Positions 53,632 through 62,875 of a stretch of DNA of 64,000 bases are shown in pieces. The notes under the pieces were generated by a model. That model worked only from the letters and a program-made list of their open reading frames with translations. It ran no database searches and was not told the DNA's origin. The position numbers and the translations under genes were made by a program. The stretch lies in NCBI GenBank assembly GCA_947475095.1, contig CANJLG010000003.1:62001-126000 (forward strand), in the 5' to 3' direction. The DNA is from Flavobacteriales bacterium (lineage in GTDB: Bacteria; Bacteroidota; Bacteroidia; Flavobacteriales_D; Crocinitomicaceae). Numbering within the stretch: position 1 is the first letter of the stretch; each line of letters begins with the position of its first letter.

Positions 53632-54201
53632 ATTATTAATCTCTATAGCTATAGTTTCCAACGTTTGATAAAATTCGTCGCCAAATGCCCTTATTAACGG
53701 CGTCTTCAAAAAACGATATACAGGAACGGATAGTTTTTCGCCACATACACAGGCTGGCGCACAGATTTTCCACTCATCATAATTTACCGCGGTATAGTTG
53801 TTAAATTCCTTTATTCGTATTGGATACAAATGACAGGACAAGGGCTTAAGGTTCGGAATACTTCCAGCTAAATAGGCGGTTTCAATAGCGCATTTAGCAA
53901 CCTGATGTTCATCAAAGTGAACAAAAGCACATTCTTTTCCGTCAATTAAGCTAGTTGTTATTTCATTTTCTGCATCTGTGCATGAAATTCCGTTTGATTG
54001 AATCGCTTTAATACCCTCAGGCCTCATATAAGGGATGATTTTCTCAATATTTTTGTTCAGAAGCAATACCTCTTCATTTTTCAGTGGCGCACCAGCATCA
54101 CCCTCCACACAACAAGCACCCCTGCAAGCGCTTAAATCACACACGAATTTACGTTCGAAAATTTCTGAAGAAATAATTTTATTATCTATTTCAATAAGCA
54201 T
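53623..54201 (-). CDS. DUF3109 cysteine-cluster protein
   Basis: I start this protein of about 192 residues at MLIEIDNKIISSEIFE; a five-codon longer form would include the -7-like TACCTTTA at 54206-54213. It carries many cysteines: CDLSACRGACC near residue 24, a mid pair in ECAFVHFDEHQVAKC, LSCHLYPIRI, and CAPACVCGEK near residue 155. The pattern is that of DUF3109/YkgJ-like proteins thought to bind Zn or an iron-sulfur cluster; the function is unknown. It is convergent with coxA and divergent from rimP. Confidence 0.83.
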   Translation of the reverse strand: MLIEIDNKIISSEIFERKFVCDLSACRGACCVEGDAGAPLKNEEVLLLNKNIEKIIPYMRPEGIKAIQSNGISCTDAENEITTSLIDGKECAFVHFDEHQVAKCAIETAYLAGSIPNLKPLSCHLYPIRIKEFNNYTAVNYDEWKICAPACVCGEKLSVPVYRFLKTPLIRAFGDEFYQTLETIAIEINNLD

Positions 54202-54258
54202 ATTGTAAAGGTACACGCTATTTTAATGATTTTCATTTGTAGATTAGAAATTAATGCT

Positions 54259-54266
54259 TACATTTG
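54259..54266 (+). promoter_or_regulatory. Promoter -7 element for rimP-nusA-infB
   Basis: TACATTTG matches TAnnTTTG exactly. Transcription would start around 54272-54274, giving a leader of about 47 bases that contains the hairpin at 54290-54309. Confidence 0.55.
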
Positions 54267-54289
54267 TACCATAATTATAAAAACAGAAC

Positions 54290-54316
54290 GAGGGGACGAA
54301 AGTCCCCTCTTTTTTT
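54290..54316 (+). promoter_or_regulatory. Intrinsic-terminator-like hairpin in rimP leader (attenuator candidate)
   Basis: GAGGGGAC-GAAA-GTCCCCTC is a perfect eight-base GC-rich stem with a GNRA tetraloop, followed directly by seven T. It stops four bases before the rimP ATG. The gene to the left is divergent, so this is not the end of another transcript. It most likely attenuates the rimP-nusA-infB operon, or controls ribosome access to rimP. Confidence 0.8.
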
Positions 54317-54320
54317 GCCA

Positions 54321-54797
54321 ATGATTAACAAAGAAAAAGTTATAGCGCTCGTTGAAGAACGAATGGAGGAATTAAATAATGGCTTATACATCGTTGAGCT
54401 GTCAATTTCTTCTACCAATACCATCCATGTAGAGATTGATAAAATCAATGGTGGAGTTACTGTTACGGATTGTGTTTCTGTTTCTAGAAATGTGGAGCAT
54501 AACTTAGACCGAGAAGAAGAAGATTTTGAATTACACGTTTCGTCTGCTGGTTTAGATAAGCCACTGCGTCATATAAACCAATATGTAAAAAATATTGGAA
54601 GGCGTATTGAAACGGTACTTAAAGATGGGAAAAAAATTGAAGGGGAATTATTGAAAATTACGGATGACGCGCTGTTTATAAATGAGCAAGTGTCCAAACA
54701 AATAGAAAACAAGAAAAAAAAAATGGTGTTCGATGAAGTCCGAGAGGTCAATTTCACGGACGTTAAGGAATCAAAAATTGTAATATCTTTTAAATGA
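54321..54797 (+). CDS. rimP: Ribosome maturation factor RimP
   Basis: RimP helps assemble the 30S subunit. The 158-residue protein starts at MINKEKVIALVEERMEEL; a longer frame upstream would run through the terminator-like hairpin and is unlikely. Domain 1 (IVELSISSTNTIHVEIDKINGGVTVTDCVSVSRNVE) and EDFELHVSSAGLDKPLRH match the family, and domain 2 is the SH3-like C-terminal part (GRRIETVLKDGKKIEGELLKI). It is the first gene of rimP-nusA-infB, six bases before nusA. Confidence 0.94.
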   Translation: MINKEKVIALVEERMEELNNGLYIVELSISSTNTIHVEIDKINGGVTVTDCVSVSRNVEHNLDREEEDFELHVSSAGLDKPLRHINQYVKNIGRRIETVLKDGKKIEGELLKITDDALFINEQVSKQIENKKKKMVFDEVREVNFTDVKESKIVISFK

Positions 54798-54803
54798 TTA
54801 GTT

Positions 54804-56039
54804 ATGAATAGTGTTGAACTTGTTGACTCCTTCTTGGAGTTTAAGGATTTAAAAAACATTGATAAACAAACCATGCAGCACATACTAGAAGATGTGTTTA
54901 GGGCTATGTTTAAAAAGAAATTTGAAACTGATGAGCACATTGACATCATCGTTAATATCGATAAAGGGGATGTCCAAATTTTCTTAAATAAAGAAATTGT
55001 TGATGATGGCGAGGTGGAGGACCCTAACGTTGAAATAGCTTACTCAGACGCGATTAAAATCGAGCCTGATTTTGAAATAGGCGAGGAGGTTACTGAAGAA
55101 TTTAAGTTTGCAGATTTCGGCAGACGCAATATCTTATCGTTAAGACAGAATTTAATTTCCCGTATTCTTGAACTTGAAAAAGATCATTTATACAAAAAAT
55201 ATAAGGAACGTGTCGGCGAAATTGTCACTGGTGAGGTTTATCAAGTTTGGAAAAAAGAAATCCTAGTTATGGATGACGACCAAAATGAATTGTTATTACC
55301 TAAATCAGAGCAAATCCCTGCTGATTTCTTTAAAAAAGGAGAAACAGTTCGTGCAGTTGTTTCTAAGGTAGATATGCGAAATAGTACTCCTGTTATTATC
55401 CTCTCAAGAACAGCTCCTGAATTTTTGGAACGTCTGTTTGAATTGGAAGTTCCCGAAGTGTTCGATGGTCTGATTACGATTAAAAAAATCGTAAGAGAGC
55501 CAGGGGAAAGAGCTAAAGTTGCTGTTGAATCTTATGATGACAGAGTTGATCCTGTCGGCGCTTGTGTTGGAATGAAAGGGTCTCGTATACATGGAATCGT
55601 ACGTGAGCTTCGAAATGAAAACATAGATGTTATAAACTACACATCAAACAATCAATTGCTTATTCAGAGAGCGCTTTCACCTGCTAAAATTTCGTCCCTC
55701 GATATTAATGAGGAAGAAAAACGGGTGAAGGTTTATTTGAAGCCAGATCAAGTGTCCTTAGCTATAGGTAAAGGAGGTAACAATATCAAGCTTGCAGGTA
55801 AACTTTGCGGATATGAAATTGATGTTTATCGTGATGGAGAAATTGATATTGAAGATGTGGATTTAGAAGAATTTGCAGACGAAATTGATAGCTGGATTAT
55901 TGATGAATTGAAATCAATAGGATGCGATACGGCTAAAGCAGTTTTAGAAATAGGCATTGAAGATCTCGTAAAACGAACAGATTTAGAGAAAGAAACAATT
56001 GAAGAGGTGTTCCGCATCCTGAAAGCGGAATTTGAATAA
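54804..56039 (+). CDS. nusA: Transcription termination/antitermination factor NusA
   Basis: NusA binds RNA polymerase and modulates pausing, intrinsic termination and antitermination. The 411-residue protein has an N-terminal RNAP-binding domain (FLEFKDLKNIDKQTMQHILEDVFRAMFKKKF), an S1 domain (GEIVTGEVYQVWKKEILVM; RAVVSKVDMRNS), two KH domains (RVDPVGACVGMKGSRIHGIVREL; KPDQVSLAIGKGGNNIKLAGKL) and a short acidic C-terminal helix-hairpin region. NusA stabilises hairpin pausing, so it is a natural candidate to act on the hairpin in its own operon's leader; that is inference. Confidence 0.97.
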   Translation: MNSVELVDSFLEFKDLKNIDKQTMQHILEDVFRAMFKKKFETDEHIDIIVNIDKGDVQIFLNKEIVDDGEVEDPNVEIAYSDAIKIEPDFEIGEEVTEEFKFADFGRRNILSLRQNLISRILELEKDHLYKKYKERVGEIVTGEVYQVWKKEILVMDDDQNELLLPKSEQIPADFFKKGETVRAVVSKVDMRNSTPVIILSRTAPEFLERLFELEVPEVFDGLITIKKIVREPGERAKVAVESYDDRVDPVGACVGMKGSRIHGIVRELRNENIDVINYTSNNQLLIQRALSPAKISSLDINEEEKRVKVYLKPDQVSLAIGKGGNNIKLAGKLCGYEIDVYRDGEIDIEDVDLEEFADEIDSWIIDELKSIGCDTAKAVLEIGIEDLVKRTDLEKETIEEVFRILKAEFE

Positions 56040-56074
56040 ATTTAATATTATTTTTTAAGAAAGAAAACTGATTT

Positions 56075-58801
56075 ATGGCTGGAAAACCAATAAGATTAGG
56101 AAAAGCAGCAAGTGAATTGAATGTTGGGTTGCCTTCATTGGTTGAGTTTTTGGAGTCCAAGGGGGTGAAAATTGATTCAAATCCAAATACTAAATTGGAC
56201 CCAGAACATTTTGATTTGTTGTGTACTGAATTTGCCGCGGATCAAAGCATGAAAGAGCAATCAAAAGGCCCTGCAATGCGCGAAAAGCGAGAATCACTTT
56301 CGTTAAAAGATGTTCGTGAAGGGGATAAAGTTGATGTAAAATCGAGTTCCGAGGAGGAAGATGATGCTGATATTAATTTGGACGAAATTAAGCGTCAGGT
56401 TTTTAGTGCTCCGAAAGCAGCAGAACAAATACCTACCAAAGAAATAAAGGAGAAAGAAGAACCAATAGAATTAACTCAAGTTCCCGAAGAGAAGAAAGAG
56501 TTGTCTGTTCAAATTGTTGGAAAAATAGACCTTGATGCTATTAATCAAAAAACAAGACCTGATAAGAAAACACCTGCCCCTGAAGCGCCTAAAGAAAAGA
56601 TAGAGGAAGTAAAAGAGGTAAGCAAAGTTGCTGAGGCGCCTGCTGATGTTGCCGAGCCTCATGTGATTGAAACTATCAGAAGTGAACGAAAGGTGCTAAG
56701 CGGACCAACTGTACTAGGGAAAATCGAGTTGCCGGTAGAAAAACCGAAAACCCCTTCCATTCAATCTGAATCAGCCAATAGCAAACGCAAGCGCAAGCGA
56801 ATTAAAAAAGTGGACACCCCACCTACAACTCAAAGTCCATCAGGACAGGCAACATCGCCAGCAGCTAAGGGAACCGGGATTGTTCAAAAAAAGGAAATTT
56901 CTGAACAAGATATACAAAAAGAAATAAAAGATACTTTGGCGCGCCTTTCTAATAAAGGAGGTAAATCAAAATCATCTAAAAATAGAAGAATTAAACGAGA
57001 TTCTTTTGCTCAAAAACGCCAAGAGGAAATGGAATTGGCAGAATTAGAGGAGAAAATCATCAAGCTTACTGAGTTTGTTACCGTTTCTGAATTGGCAAGT
57101 ATGATGAGTGTTCAGCCAACACAAGTCATTTCTGTGTGTATGTCTTTGGGAATTTTTGCATCAATAAATCAACGTTTAGATGCTGAAACGATTCAAATTG
57201 TTGCCGATGAATTTGGATTTGAAACGGAATTCGTTTCTGCCGAAGTACAGGAATCAATTACAATAGTGGAAGACTTACCCGAAGAATTACTTACTCGTCC
57301 TCCTATTATTACGGTAATGGGTCACGTCGATCACGGTAAAACATCACTCCTCGATAGAATTCGTAATGCGAACGTAACAGATGGTGAAGCAGGGGGAATT
57401 ACTCAGCATATTGGAGCTTATTCTTTGTTACTAAAGGATAATCGTAGATTAACCTTCCTTGATACACCTGGCCACGAAGCTTTTACAGCGATGAGAGCAA
57501 GGGGTGCTCAAGTGACAGACGTGGCAATTATTCTTGTAGCGGCAGACGATGATGTTATGCCTCAAACGAAAGAAGCTATTTCCCACGCTCAAGCAGCAAA
57601 TGTTCCGATGATCTTTGCGATTAATAAAATTGATAAAGCGGGTTCTAATCCAGATAAAATTAGAGAGCAGCTGTCTCAGATGAATATCTTGGTAGAAGAT
57701 TGGGGAGGGAAATATCAATGTCAGGAAATTTCTGCTCGACAAAATTTAAACATAGAAGAATTATTAGATAAGGTATTACTCGAAGCAGATATACTCGAAT
57801 TAAAGGCCAACCCAAATAAAAATGCCATCGGTACAGTAATCGAATCTTCTCTTGATAAAGGAAAGGGTTATGTTACTAATATGCTTGTTCAAGCTGGAAC
57901 CATGAAAATTGGAGATGCTATTTTAGTGGGGCGTCATTTTGGAAAAGTGAGGGCGATGCAAGATGAGCACGGAAATTCTATTTCTGAAGCAGGTCCATCG
58001 CAACCAGTATCCGTACTCGGAATCAATGGTGCACCTAGCGCAGGAGATAAATTCAATGTCCTTGATGATGAAAAAGAAGCAAAGACAATTGCTACTAAAC
58101 GCGAGCAGCTATTCCGTGAACAAGGTCTTAGAACAACAAAACATATTACGCTTGACGAAATTGGACGACGTTTGGCAATTGGTGATTTTAAGGAATTAAA
58201 CATTATTGTTAAAGGTGACGTGGATGGTTCAATTGAGGCTTTATCGGATGCCTTGATTAACTTATCAACGGAAGAAATTCAAGTAAATATAATTCACAAA
58301 GGGGTTGGTGCAATCACTGAAGCCGATGTTAATTTAGCTTCTGCTTCTGATGCGATTATTATTGGATTCCAAGTGAGACCGTCTATTGGCGCAAGAAAGT
58401 TAGCCGAAACGGAACAAATTGATATCAGACTTTATTCAATTATCTATAAAGCAATTGAGGAAATTAAATCTGCTATGGAGGGAATGTTGTCTCCAGATAT
58501 TGAGGAGAAAATACTGGGTTCTGCAGAAATTCGAGAAACATTTGACATCACAAAAGTTGGAACAATCGCAGGATGTTATGTGCTTGATGGAAGTATAAAA
58601 AGAACGTCTAAGGTGCGTGTTATTCGCGATGGAATTGTCATTCACTCTGGTGTACTTGGCTCTTTAAAACGATTCAAAGACGATGTCAAAGAAGTTAAAA
58701 ATAATTATGAATGCGGCTTAAATATTGATAAATTTGATGCTATTCAAATTGGCGATGTCGTAGAGGCATACGAAGAAGTAGAAGTGGCAAGGAAACTTTA
58801 A
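56075..58801 (+). CDS. infB: Translation initiation factor IF-2
   Basis: IF-2 is the GTPase that places initiator tRNA on the 30S subunit and promotes subunit joining. The 908-residue protein has an N-terminal IF2_N-like domain ([24 protein letters not shown]), a long Lys/Glu/Pro-rich linker (about 80-300), then the second IF2_N ([21 protein letters not shown]). The G domain follows (G1 [14 protein letters not shown] near residue 416, [20 protein letters not shown]), and then domains II-IV. A poly-basic stretch ([13 protein letters not shown]) near residue 240 resembles a nucleic-acid-binding linker. The length and order are normal for Bacteroidota. Confidence 0.98.
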   Translation: MAGKPIRLGKAASELNVGLPSLVEFLESKGVKIDSNPNTKLDPEHFDLLCTEFAADQSMKEQSKGPAMREKRESLSLKDVREGDKVDVKSSSEEEDDADINLDEIKRQVFSAPKAAEQIPTKEIKEKEEPIELTQVPEEKKELSVQIVGKIDLDAINQKTRPDKKTPAPEAPKEKIEEVKEVSKVAEAPADVAEPHVIETIRSERKVLSGPTVLGKIELPVEKPKTPSIQSESANSKRKRKRIKKVDTPPTTQSPSGQATSPAAKGTGIVQKKEISEQDIQKEIKDTLARLSNKGGKSKSSKNRRIKRDSFAQKRQEEMELAELEEKIIKLTEFVTVSELASMMSVQPTQVISVCMSLGIFASINQRLDAETIQIVADEFGFETEFVSAEVQESITIVEDLPEELLTRPPIITVMGHVDHGKTSLLDRIRNANVTDGEAGGITQHIGAYSLLLKDNRRLTFLDTPGHEAFTAMRARGAQVTDVAIILVAADDDVMPQTKEAISHAQAANVPMIFAINKIDKAGSNPDKIREQLSQMNILVEDWGGKYQCQEISARQNLNIEELLDKVLLEADILELKANPNKNAIGTVIESSLDKGKGYVTNMLVQAGTMKIGDAILVGRHFGKVRAMQDEHGNSISEAGPSQPVSVLGINGAPSAGDKFNVLDDEKEAKTIATKREQLFREQGLRTTKHITLDEIGRRLAIGDFKELNIIVKGDVDGSIEALSDALINLSTEEIQVNIIHKGVGAITEADVNLASASDAIIIGFQVRPSIGARKLAETEQIDIRLYSIIYKAIEEIKSAMEGMLSPDIEEKILGSAEIRETFDITKVGTIAGCYVLDGSIKRTSKVRVIRDGIVIHSGVLGSLKRFKDDVKEVKNNYECGLNIDKFDAIQIGDVVEAYEEVEVARKL

Positions 58802-58918
58802 AAACCAAAGTGTTCTTACTATTTCATTTGTAGTGTTATTTTGTCTGTTTGAAGTTGCTAAAAGCGAAATTATAGATTATTATTCTTAAATTTACAATTC
58901 AATTAATCTTTATATGTT

Positions 58919-59110
58919 ATGGGTAAAATCGGTCCGTTAGAAATATTTTTAGTCTTAGCAGTGGTGCTACTTTTATTTGGTGGCAAAAAAATACCGGAAT
59001 TAATGAAAGGAATTGGTAAAGGAATTAAAGATTTTAAAGATGCATCCAAAGGGGAGGAGAAAACCGAACCTTCAGAAAAGGCAAGCGATACTGAAATTGA
59101 GCAAAAGTAA
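58919..59110 (+). CDS. tatA: Twin-arginine translocase TatA/TatE family protein
   Basis: This 63-residue protein is the pore-type component of the Tat system, which exports folded proteins with an RR motif such as ActB in this window. It has the short N-terminal membrane helix ([22 protein letters not shown]), the FGGKKIPE hinge and an amphipathic helix ([18 protein letters not shown]), and ends in an acidic tail. It lies 117 bases after infB with a TAAATTTA -7-like element at 58887-58894, and four bases before gatA, so it is probably co-transcribed with gatA and the lytic transglycosylase. Confidence 0.92.
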   Translation: MGKIGPLEIFLVLAVVLLLFGGKKIPELMKGIGKGIKDFKDASKGEEKTEPSEKASDTEIEQK

Positions 59111-59113
59111 TTT

Positions 59114-60523
59114 ATGCAAGGTTCAATCGACGATGTTAGACTGAGAATTCAGTCTGGTGAAACGGTTATTTCAATCGTTGAACAATACCTTTCAAAGATT
59201 GAAGAAAACAAAGCATTGAACGCTTTTATTGAGGTCTTCCATGAAAGTGTTCGTGCAAATGCAATCGCAGTAGACAAAAAAATAGTTGCCGGAACGGCAG
59301 GAAAATTAGCCGGAGTTGTTGTAGGGATAAAAGACAACATTTGTTATAAAAATCATCATGTTTCCTGCTCATCAAAAATTTTAGCTGGTTTTGAATCGCT
59401 TTATACTGCAACAGCACTGCAACGTTTATTAGATGAAGATGCTATTGTCATTGGCAGACTAAATTGCGATGAGTTTGCTATGGGAAGTTCAAATGAAACA
59501 TCTGTTTTTGGCCCAGTAAAAAATAATCATAATTTGGCTTATGTGCCGGGAGGTTCTTCAGGGGGTTCGGCTGTAGCTGTTTCAGCAGGACTTTGCACTG
59601 CTTCCCTTGGGAGCGATACAGGCGGTTCTGTTCGTCAGCCAGCTTCTTGGACAGGGATTTATGGCCTAAAACCGACATACGGAAGAATTAGCCGTTATGG
59701 TCTGATTGCCTACGCTTCGTCTTTTGATCAAATCGGCACTTTTACGAATTGTATTGAAGATGCAGTATTGTTATACTCCATAATGGCCGGAGAAGATCAA
59801 ATGGATGCTACCACGTCTTCTCGCCCATTAGCTACAAACTTTCCATTAGCCAATAAATCATTTAGGGTAGGCGTATTGATTGAGGGATTGAATCATCCTG
59901 GTTTGGATCCAGAAATTAAATGTGAAATCGATAATTTTATAGCCAAACTTTCCAATAAGGGAGTTGAAATAATCCCAATAAGTTTTCCTTTTCTAGATTA
60001 CATCGTACCAACATATTATGTGTTATCTACCGCAGAAGCGTCTTCAAATTTATCTCGTTTTGATGGAGTACATTACGGATACAGAAGTAGTCAAGCAAAA
60101 GGAGTGGAAGAAACGTACGTATTATCTCGTTCTGAGGGTTTCGGACCTGAAGTAAAAAGACGCATTATGACAGGAACATTCGTCTTGTCACAGGGCTATT
60201 ATGACGCTTATTATACTAAAGCGCAGAAGGCTAGGCGGCTTATGAAAAATGCAACAGATGTTATTTTTAATTCAGTAGATGTATTACTCTTGCCAACTAC
60301 TCCCACGACTGCATTTGAGATAGGCGCGATAAAAGATGCCATCCAAATGTATTTGCAAGATATTTTTACTGTTCATGCTAATATTACAGGCAATCCTGCA
60401 TTAAGTATCCCATTTAAAACTCACACTAATGGTATGCCATATGGCATCCAGATTATGTCAAACAGGTTTGAAGAAGACAAATTGTTTAACTTTGCTAAAT
60501 TCGTCGAGGAGATTTCCATATGA
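59114..60523 (+). CDS. gatA: Asp-tRNA(Asn)/Glu-tRNA(Gln) amidotransferase subunit A
   Basis: GatA is the glutaminase of GatCAB, which turns mischarged Glu-tRNA(Gln) or Asp-tRNA(Asn) into the correct Gln/Asn form. The 469-residue amidase-signature protein has the Ser-cisSer-Lys triad, with GIKDN (Lys73) and PGGSSGGSAVAVSAG near residues 145-158. A long Gly-rich SLGSDTGGSVRQPASWTGIYGLKPTYGRISRYGL follows, in parts. gatB and gatC are not adjacent. The stop overlaps the next start by four bases. Confidence 0.95.
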   Translation: MQGSIDDVRLRIQSGETVISIVEQYLSKIEENKALNAFIEVFHESVRANAIAVDKKIVAGTAGKLAGVVVGIKDNICYKNHHVSCSSKILAGFESLYTATALQRLLDEDAIVIGRLNCDEFAMGSSNETSVFGPVKNNHNLAYVPGGSSGGSAVAVSAGLCTASLGSDTGGSVRQPASWTGIYGLKPTYGRISRYGLIAYASSFDQIGTFTNCIEDAVLLYSIMAGEDQMDATTSSRPLATNFPLANKSFRVGVLIEGLNHPGLDPEIKCEIDNFIAKLSNKGVEIIPISFPFLDYIVPTYYVLSTAEASSNLSRFDGVHYGYRSSQAKGVEETYVLSRSEGFGPEVKRRIMTGTFVLSQGYYDAYYTKAQKARRLMKNATDVIFNSVDVLLLPTTPTTAFEIGAIKDAIQMYLQDIFTVHANITGNPALSIPFKTHTNGMPYGIQIMSNRFEEDKLFNFAKFVEEISI

Positions 60524-62079
60524 AAAAGACCCTAATTCTATGTTTGTTTTTGTGTGCAACTTATGTTGTATTTTCTCAACGCATTTCTCCCTTGTCGAGA
60601 CCATCAGATTCACTGAAAACAGAACCCTTCATTAATACAATCGAACAAAGCATGAAATTCTTTTATGCCGATTATTTAAAACAATCCAATTATGATTCAA
60701 TAATTTCTGCTTTAAAATATGAGCCAAAGGATCTTCCAACTTTCTCGGATGAGGTCTATTGCCAACGCTTAGAGGAAATGAGCCAACGCACCCCATTTCA
60801 TATGGATTGTAATCCAACAACCTTATCAACCCTTAAGTTTTTTGTTGATCAACGCCGACAATTTACACGAATAATTCTTGGCAGGGCACCCCTTTATTTT
60901 GATTTATTCAAAGATAAATTAGCGGAATATGGTTTACCTATTGAATTGCGTTTTTTGGCTGTTATTGAAAGTGGTTTAAGGCCGCAAATAAAATCAAAAG
61001 CAGGCGCCTTAGGCCTATGGCAATTTATGTATAAAACAGGATTGTATTTCGGATTAGAGGAAAATTCCTATGTTGATGAACGAATGGATCCAGATAAAGC
61101 TACAGATGCTGCTTGTCGGTTTTTAAAACAATTATATGGAATTTATGGCGATTGGAATTTAGCCCTTGCAGCTTATAATGCCGGCCCAGGAAATGTCAAT
61201 AAAGCTATTGTTAAATCGGGGAATAAAAAAACATATTGGGAGGTTAGACCCTTTTTACCAAAAGAAACTCAAGGCTACGTACCAAATTTTATTGCCGCTG
61301 CATATATGTTGACTTACCATGCTGAGCATAATATTATTCCCATGGAAGCAAAAACCCATAATGCTCAGCTCGACACCATTTGTTTAAACAAAGGAGTCCA
61401 CATGGAATCCGTAGCCTTAGTTGCGAATTGGGATTTAAGCGAAATAAAGGAGTTTAATCCAATTTATAAAACAACGTTCATTCCGAAATCAGAAAAAGGC
61501 CGATGCCTTTCTGGACCTTTAGATAAAATATACCTTGTAATCCATTTAGAAGACTCACTTTATGCTATCGAAAAGCAAAAATATGGCCGGTATGTGGCTC
61601 CCATTCCTCCCCCTAAAGTACTGGACACTCTTATCAAAAATGATTCTATTAAAAACCTAGTACCCATTAATCAATACCAATACTATACTGTTAAAGCAGG
61701 CGATAAAATAAATGTTATAGCCCAAACATATAAAGTTACTATTGACGAATTAACGGAGTGGAATAAATTATCATCGCCTAATTTATATGTTGGCCAATCG
61801 CTTACAATTAAAAAAGCTGCAGTGCCTGCCCCTGTCCCTACCCCGAAACCTGTTGTTACCCCGAAACCTGTTGTTACCCCGAAACCTGTTGTTACTCCGA
61901 AACCTCCGAAGCCAACACCCCCCCCTCCTCCGCAAAAAAAATATTATTCTGTTAAATCAGGAGATAATTTTAGTCAAGTAGCTAGAAAAAATAATTTAAC
62001 TTTTGAAGAATTAAAAAAACTGAATCCCGGAATTAATGTAAACACTGTTTATATTGGGCAGAAATTGAGAATTAAATAA
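60520..62079 (+). CDS. Lytic transglycosylase with LysM repeats (MltD-like)
   Basis: This 519-residue peptidoglycan lyase cleaves MurNAc-GlcNAc bonds to form 1,6-anhydro ends. A signal peptide (MKKTLILCLFLCATYVVFSQ) precedes the SLT goose-type domain with catalytic Glu in FLAVIESGLRPQ, then GALGLWQFM and LALAAYNAGPGNV, near residues 140-235. Two LysM domains follow (QYYTVKAGDKINVIAQTY; KYYSVKSGDNFSQVARKN). The linker between them holds a PKPVVT repeat encoded by tandem 18-base units, then a poly-Pro stretch. It is co-transcribed with gatA. Confidence 0.94.
   Translation: MKKTLILCLFLCATYVVFSQRISPLSRPSDSLKTEPFINTIEQSMKFFYADYLKQSNYDSIISALKYEPKDLPTFSDEVYCQRLEEMSQRTPFHMDCNPTTLSTLKFFVDQRRQFTRIILGRAPLYFDLFKDKLAEYGLPIELRFLAVIESGLRPQIKSKAGALGLWQFMYKTGLYFGLEENSYVDERMDPDKATDAACRFLKQLYGIYGDWNLALAAYNAGPGNVNKAIVKSGNKKTYWEVRPFLPKETQGYVPNFIAAAYMLTYHAEHNIIPMEAKTHNAQLDTICLNKGVHMESVALVANWDLSEIKEFNPIYKTTFIPKSEKGRCLSGPLDKIYLVIHLEDSLYAIEKQKYGRYVAPIPPPKVLDTLIKNDSIKNLVPINQYQYYTVKAGDKINVIAQTYKVTIDELTEWNKLSSPNLYVGQSLTIKKAAVPAPVPTPKPVVTPKPVVTPKPVVTPKPPKPTPPPPPQKKYYSVKSGDNFSQVARKNNLTFEELKKLNPGINVNTVYIGQKLRIK
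61840..61908 (+). repeat. 18-bp tandem repeat encoding PKPVVT units
   Basis: A unit of the form ACCCCGAAACCTGTTGTT occurs three times exactly, then once partially with a T change. Being a multiple of three it keeps the frame, so copy-number change would only lengthen or shorten the linker between the LysM domains. An eight-C tract follows at 61918-61925. Confidence 0.9.
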
Positions 62080-62116
62080 ATTAGAATAGTTAATCCTTAT
62101 TAACTTAACGCTGAAA

Positions 62117-62875
62117 ATGCCTAGCATCACTGCCGCTATAATAACCCTAAATGAAGAGCGAAATATTTTACGTTGTATTAATTCATTAAAGAATTGCGTA
62201 GATGAAATCATCGTACTTGACTCCTTTTCTACCGATAGAACCGTGGAGATTTGTTTGGAAAACAACGTTCGTGTAATTCAACACGAATGGTTAGGATATT
62301 CTCAATCAAAAAACTATGTAAATGCGCAAATTACTACCGAATTAATCTTTTCTATTGATGCTGACGAGGCACTTAGCGATGCATTAATAAATGAAATCAA
62401 CCAAATTAGGCATCAGGGAAAAATTACCTTTTATTCGGTTAATAGAATCACAAATTATTGTGGCAAGTGGATCCGCCATTGCGGTTGGTTTCCAGATGTC
62501 AAAGTGAGGATTTCTCCACGATTGGAAACAATTTGGGATGGCGAAATTGTACATGAAGAATTACGCATACCTAAGGATACTAAAATTGTTCCGTTAGTTG
62601 GCTTGTTGGAGCATTATTCTTATTATTCTCATCTTGAACACAGAAAAAAAGCGGATCACTATTCTGAGCTGACGGCAAAAAAATATGTTGAGCAAGGAAA
62701 AACGGCTTCCGTGTTAAAGCCCTATATTAGTGGTATAGTAAGGTTTCTTAAAATGTATGTTTGGCAAAAGGGATTCTTAGATGGTAAAAGCGGTTGGACC
62801 ATTGCTAAAATAAGTGCCTATTCTAATATCTATAAATATAAAGAAGTAAGGAGATTGAGTCGTGAAGATAAATGA
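62117..62875 (+). CDS. Family 2 glycosyltransferase (WaaE/KdtX-like)
   Basis: This 252-residue GT2 protein has GT-A motifs ITAAIITLNEERNILRC, IIVLDSFSTDRTVEI and the DxD-like FSIDADEAL, plus FPDVKVRISP and GEIVHEELRIP typical of the WaaE/KdtX lipopolysaccharide-core glucosyltransferase subgroup. It probably adds a hexose to lipid A-core or another surface glycan at the cytoplasmic side of the membrane. It overlaps the GT9 gene by 14 bases, so the two act in the same pathway. Its exact sugar and linkage are unknown. Confidence 0.88.
   Translation: MPSITAAIITLNEERNILRCINSLKNCVDEIIVLDSFSTDRTVEICLENNVRVIQHEWLGYSQSKNYVNAQITTELIFSIDADEALSDALINEINQIRHQGKITFYSVNRITNYCGKWIRHCGWFPDVKVRISPRLETIWDGEIVHEELRIPKDTKIVPLVGLLEHYSYYSHLEHRKKADHYSELTAKKYVEQGKTASVLKPYISGIVRFLKMYVWQKGFLDGKSGWTIAKISAYSNIYKYKEVRRLSREDK

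Noticed and set aside
54264-54320. N-terminal extension of RimP
   Set aside because: It would be encoded by the promoter and the hairpin/T-run; family alignment begins at 54321.
61840-61908. Short regular repeats as a CRISPR array
   Set aside because: Units of 18 bases are contiguous, without spacers, and encode an in-frame Pro-rich linker; no cas gene is in the window.
62089-62104. GTTAAT-CCTT-ATTAAC inverted repeat as terminator after the transglycosylase gene
   Set aside because: The stem is AT-rich and lacks a T-run, and a glycosyltransferase gene follows 38 bases after the stop.
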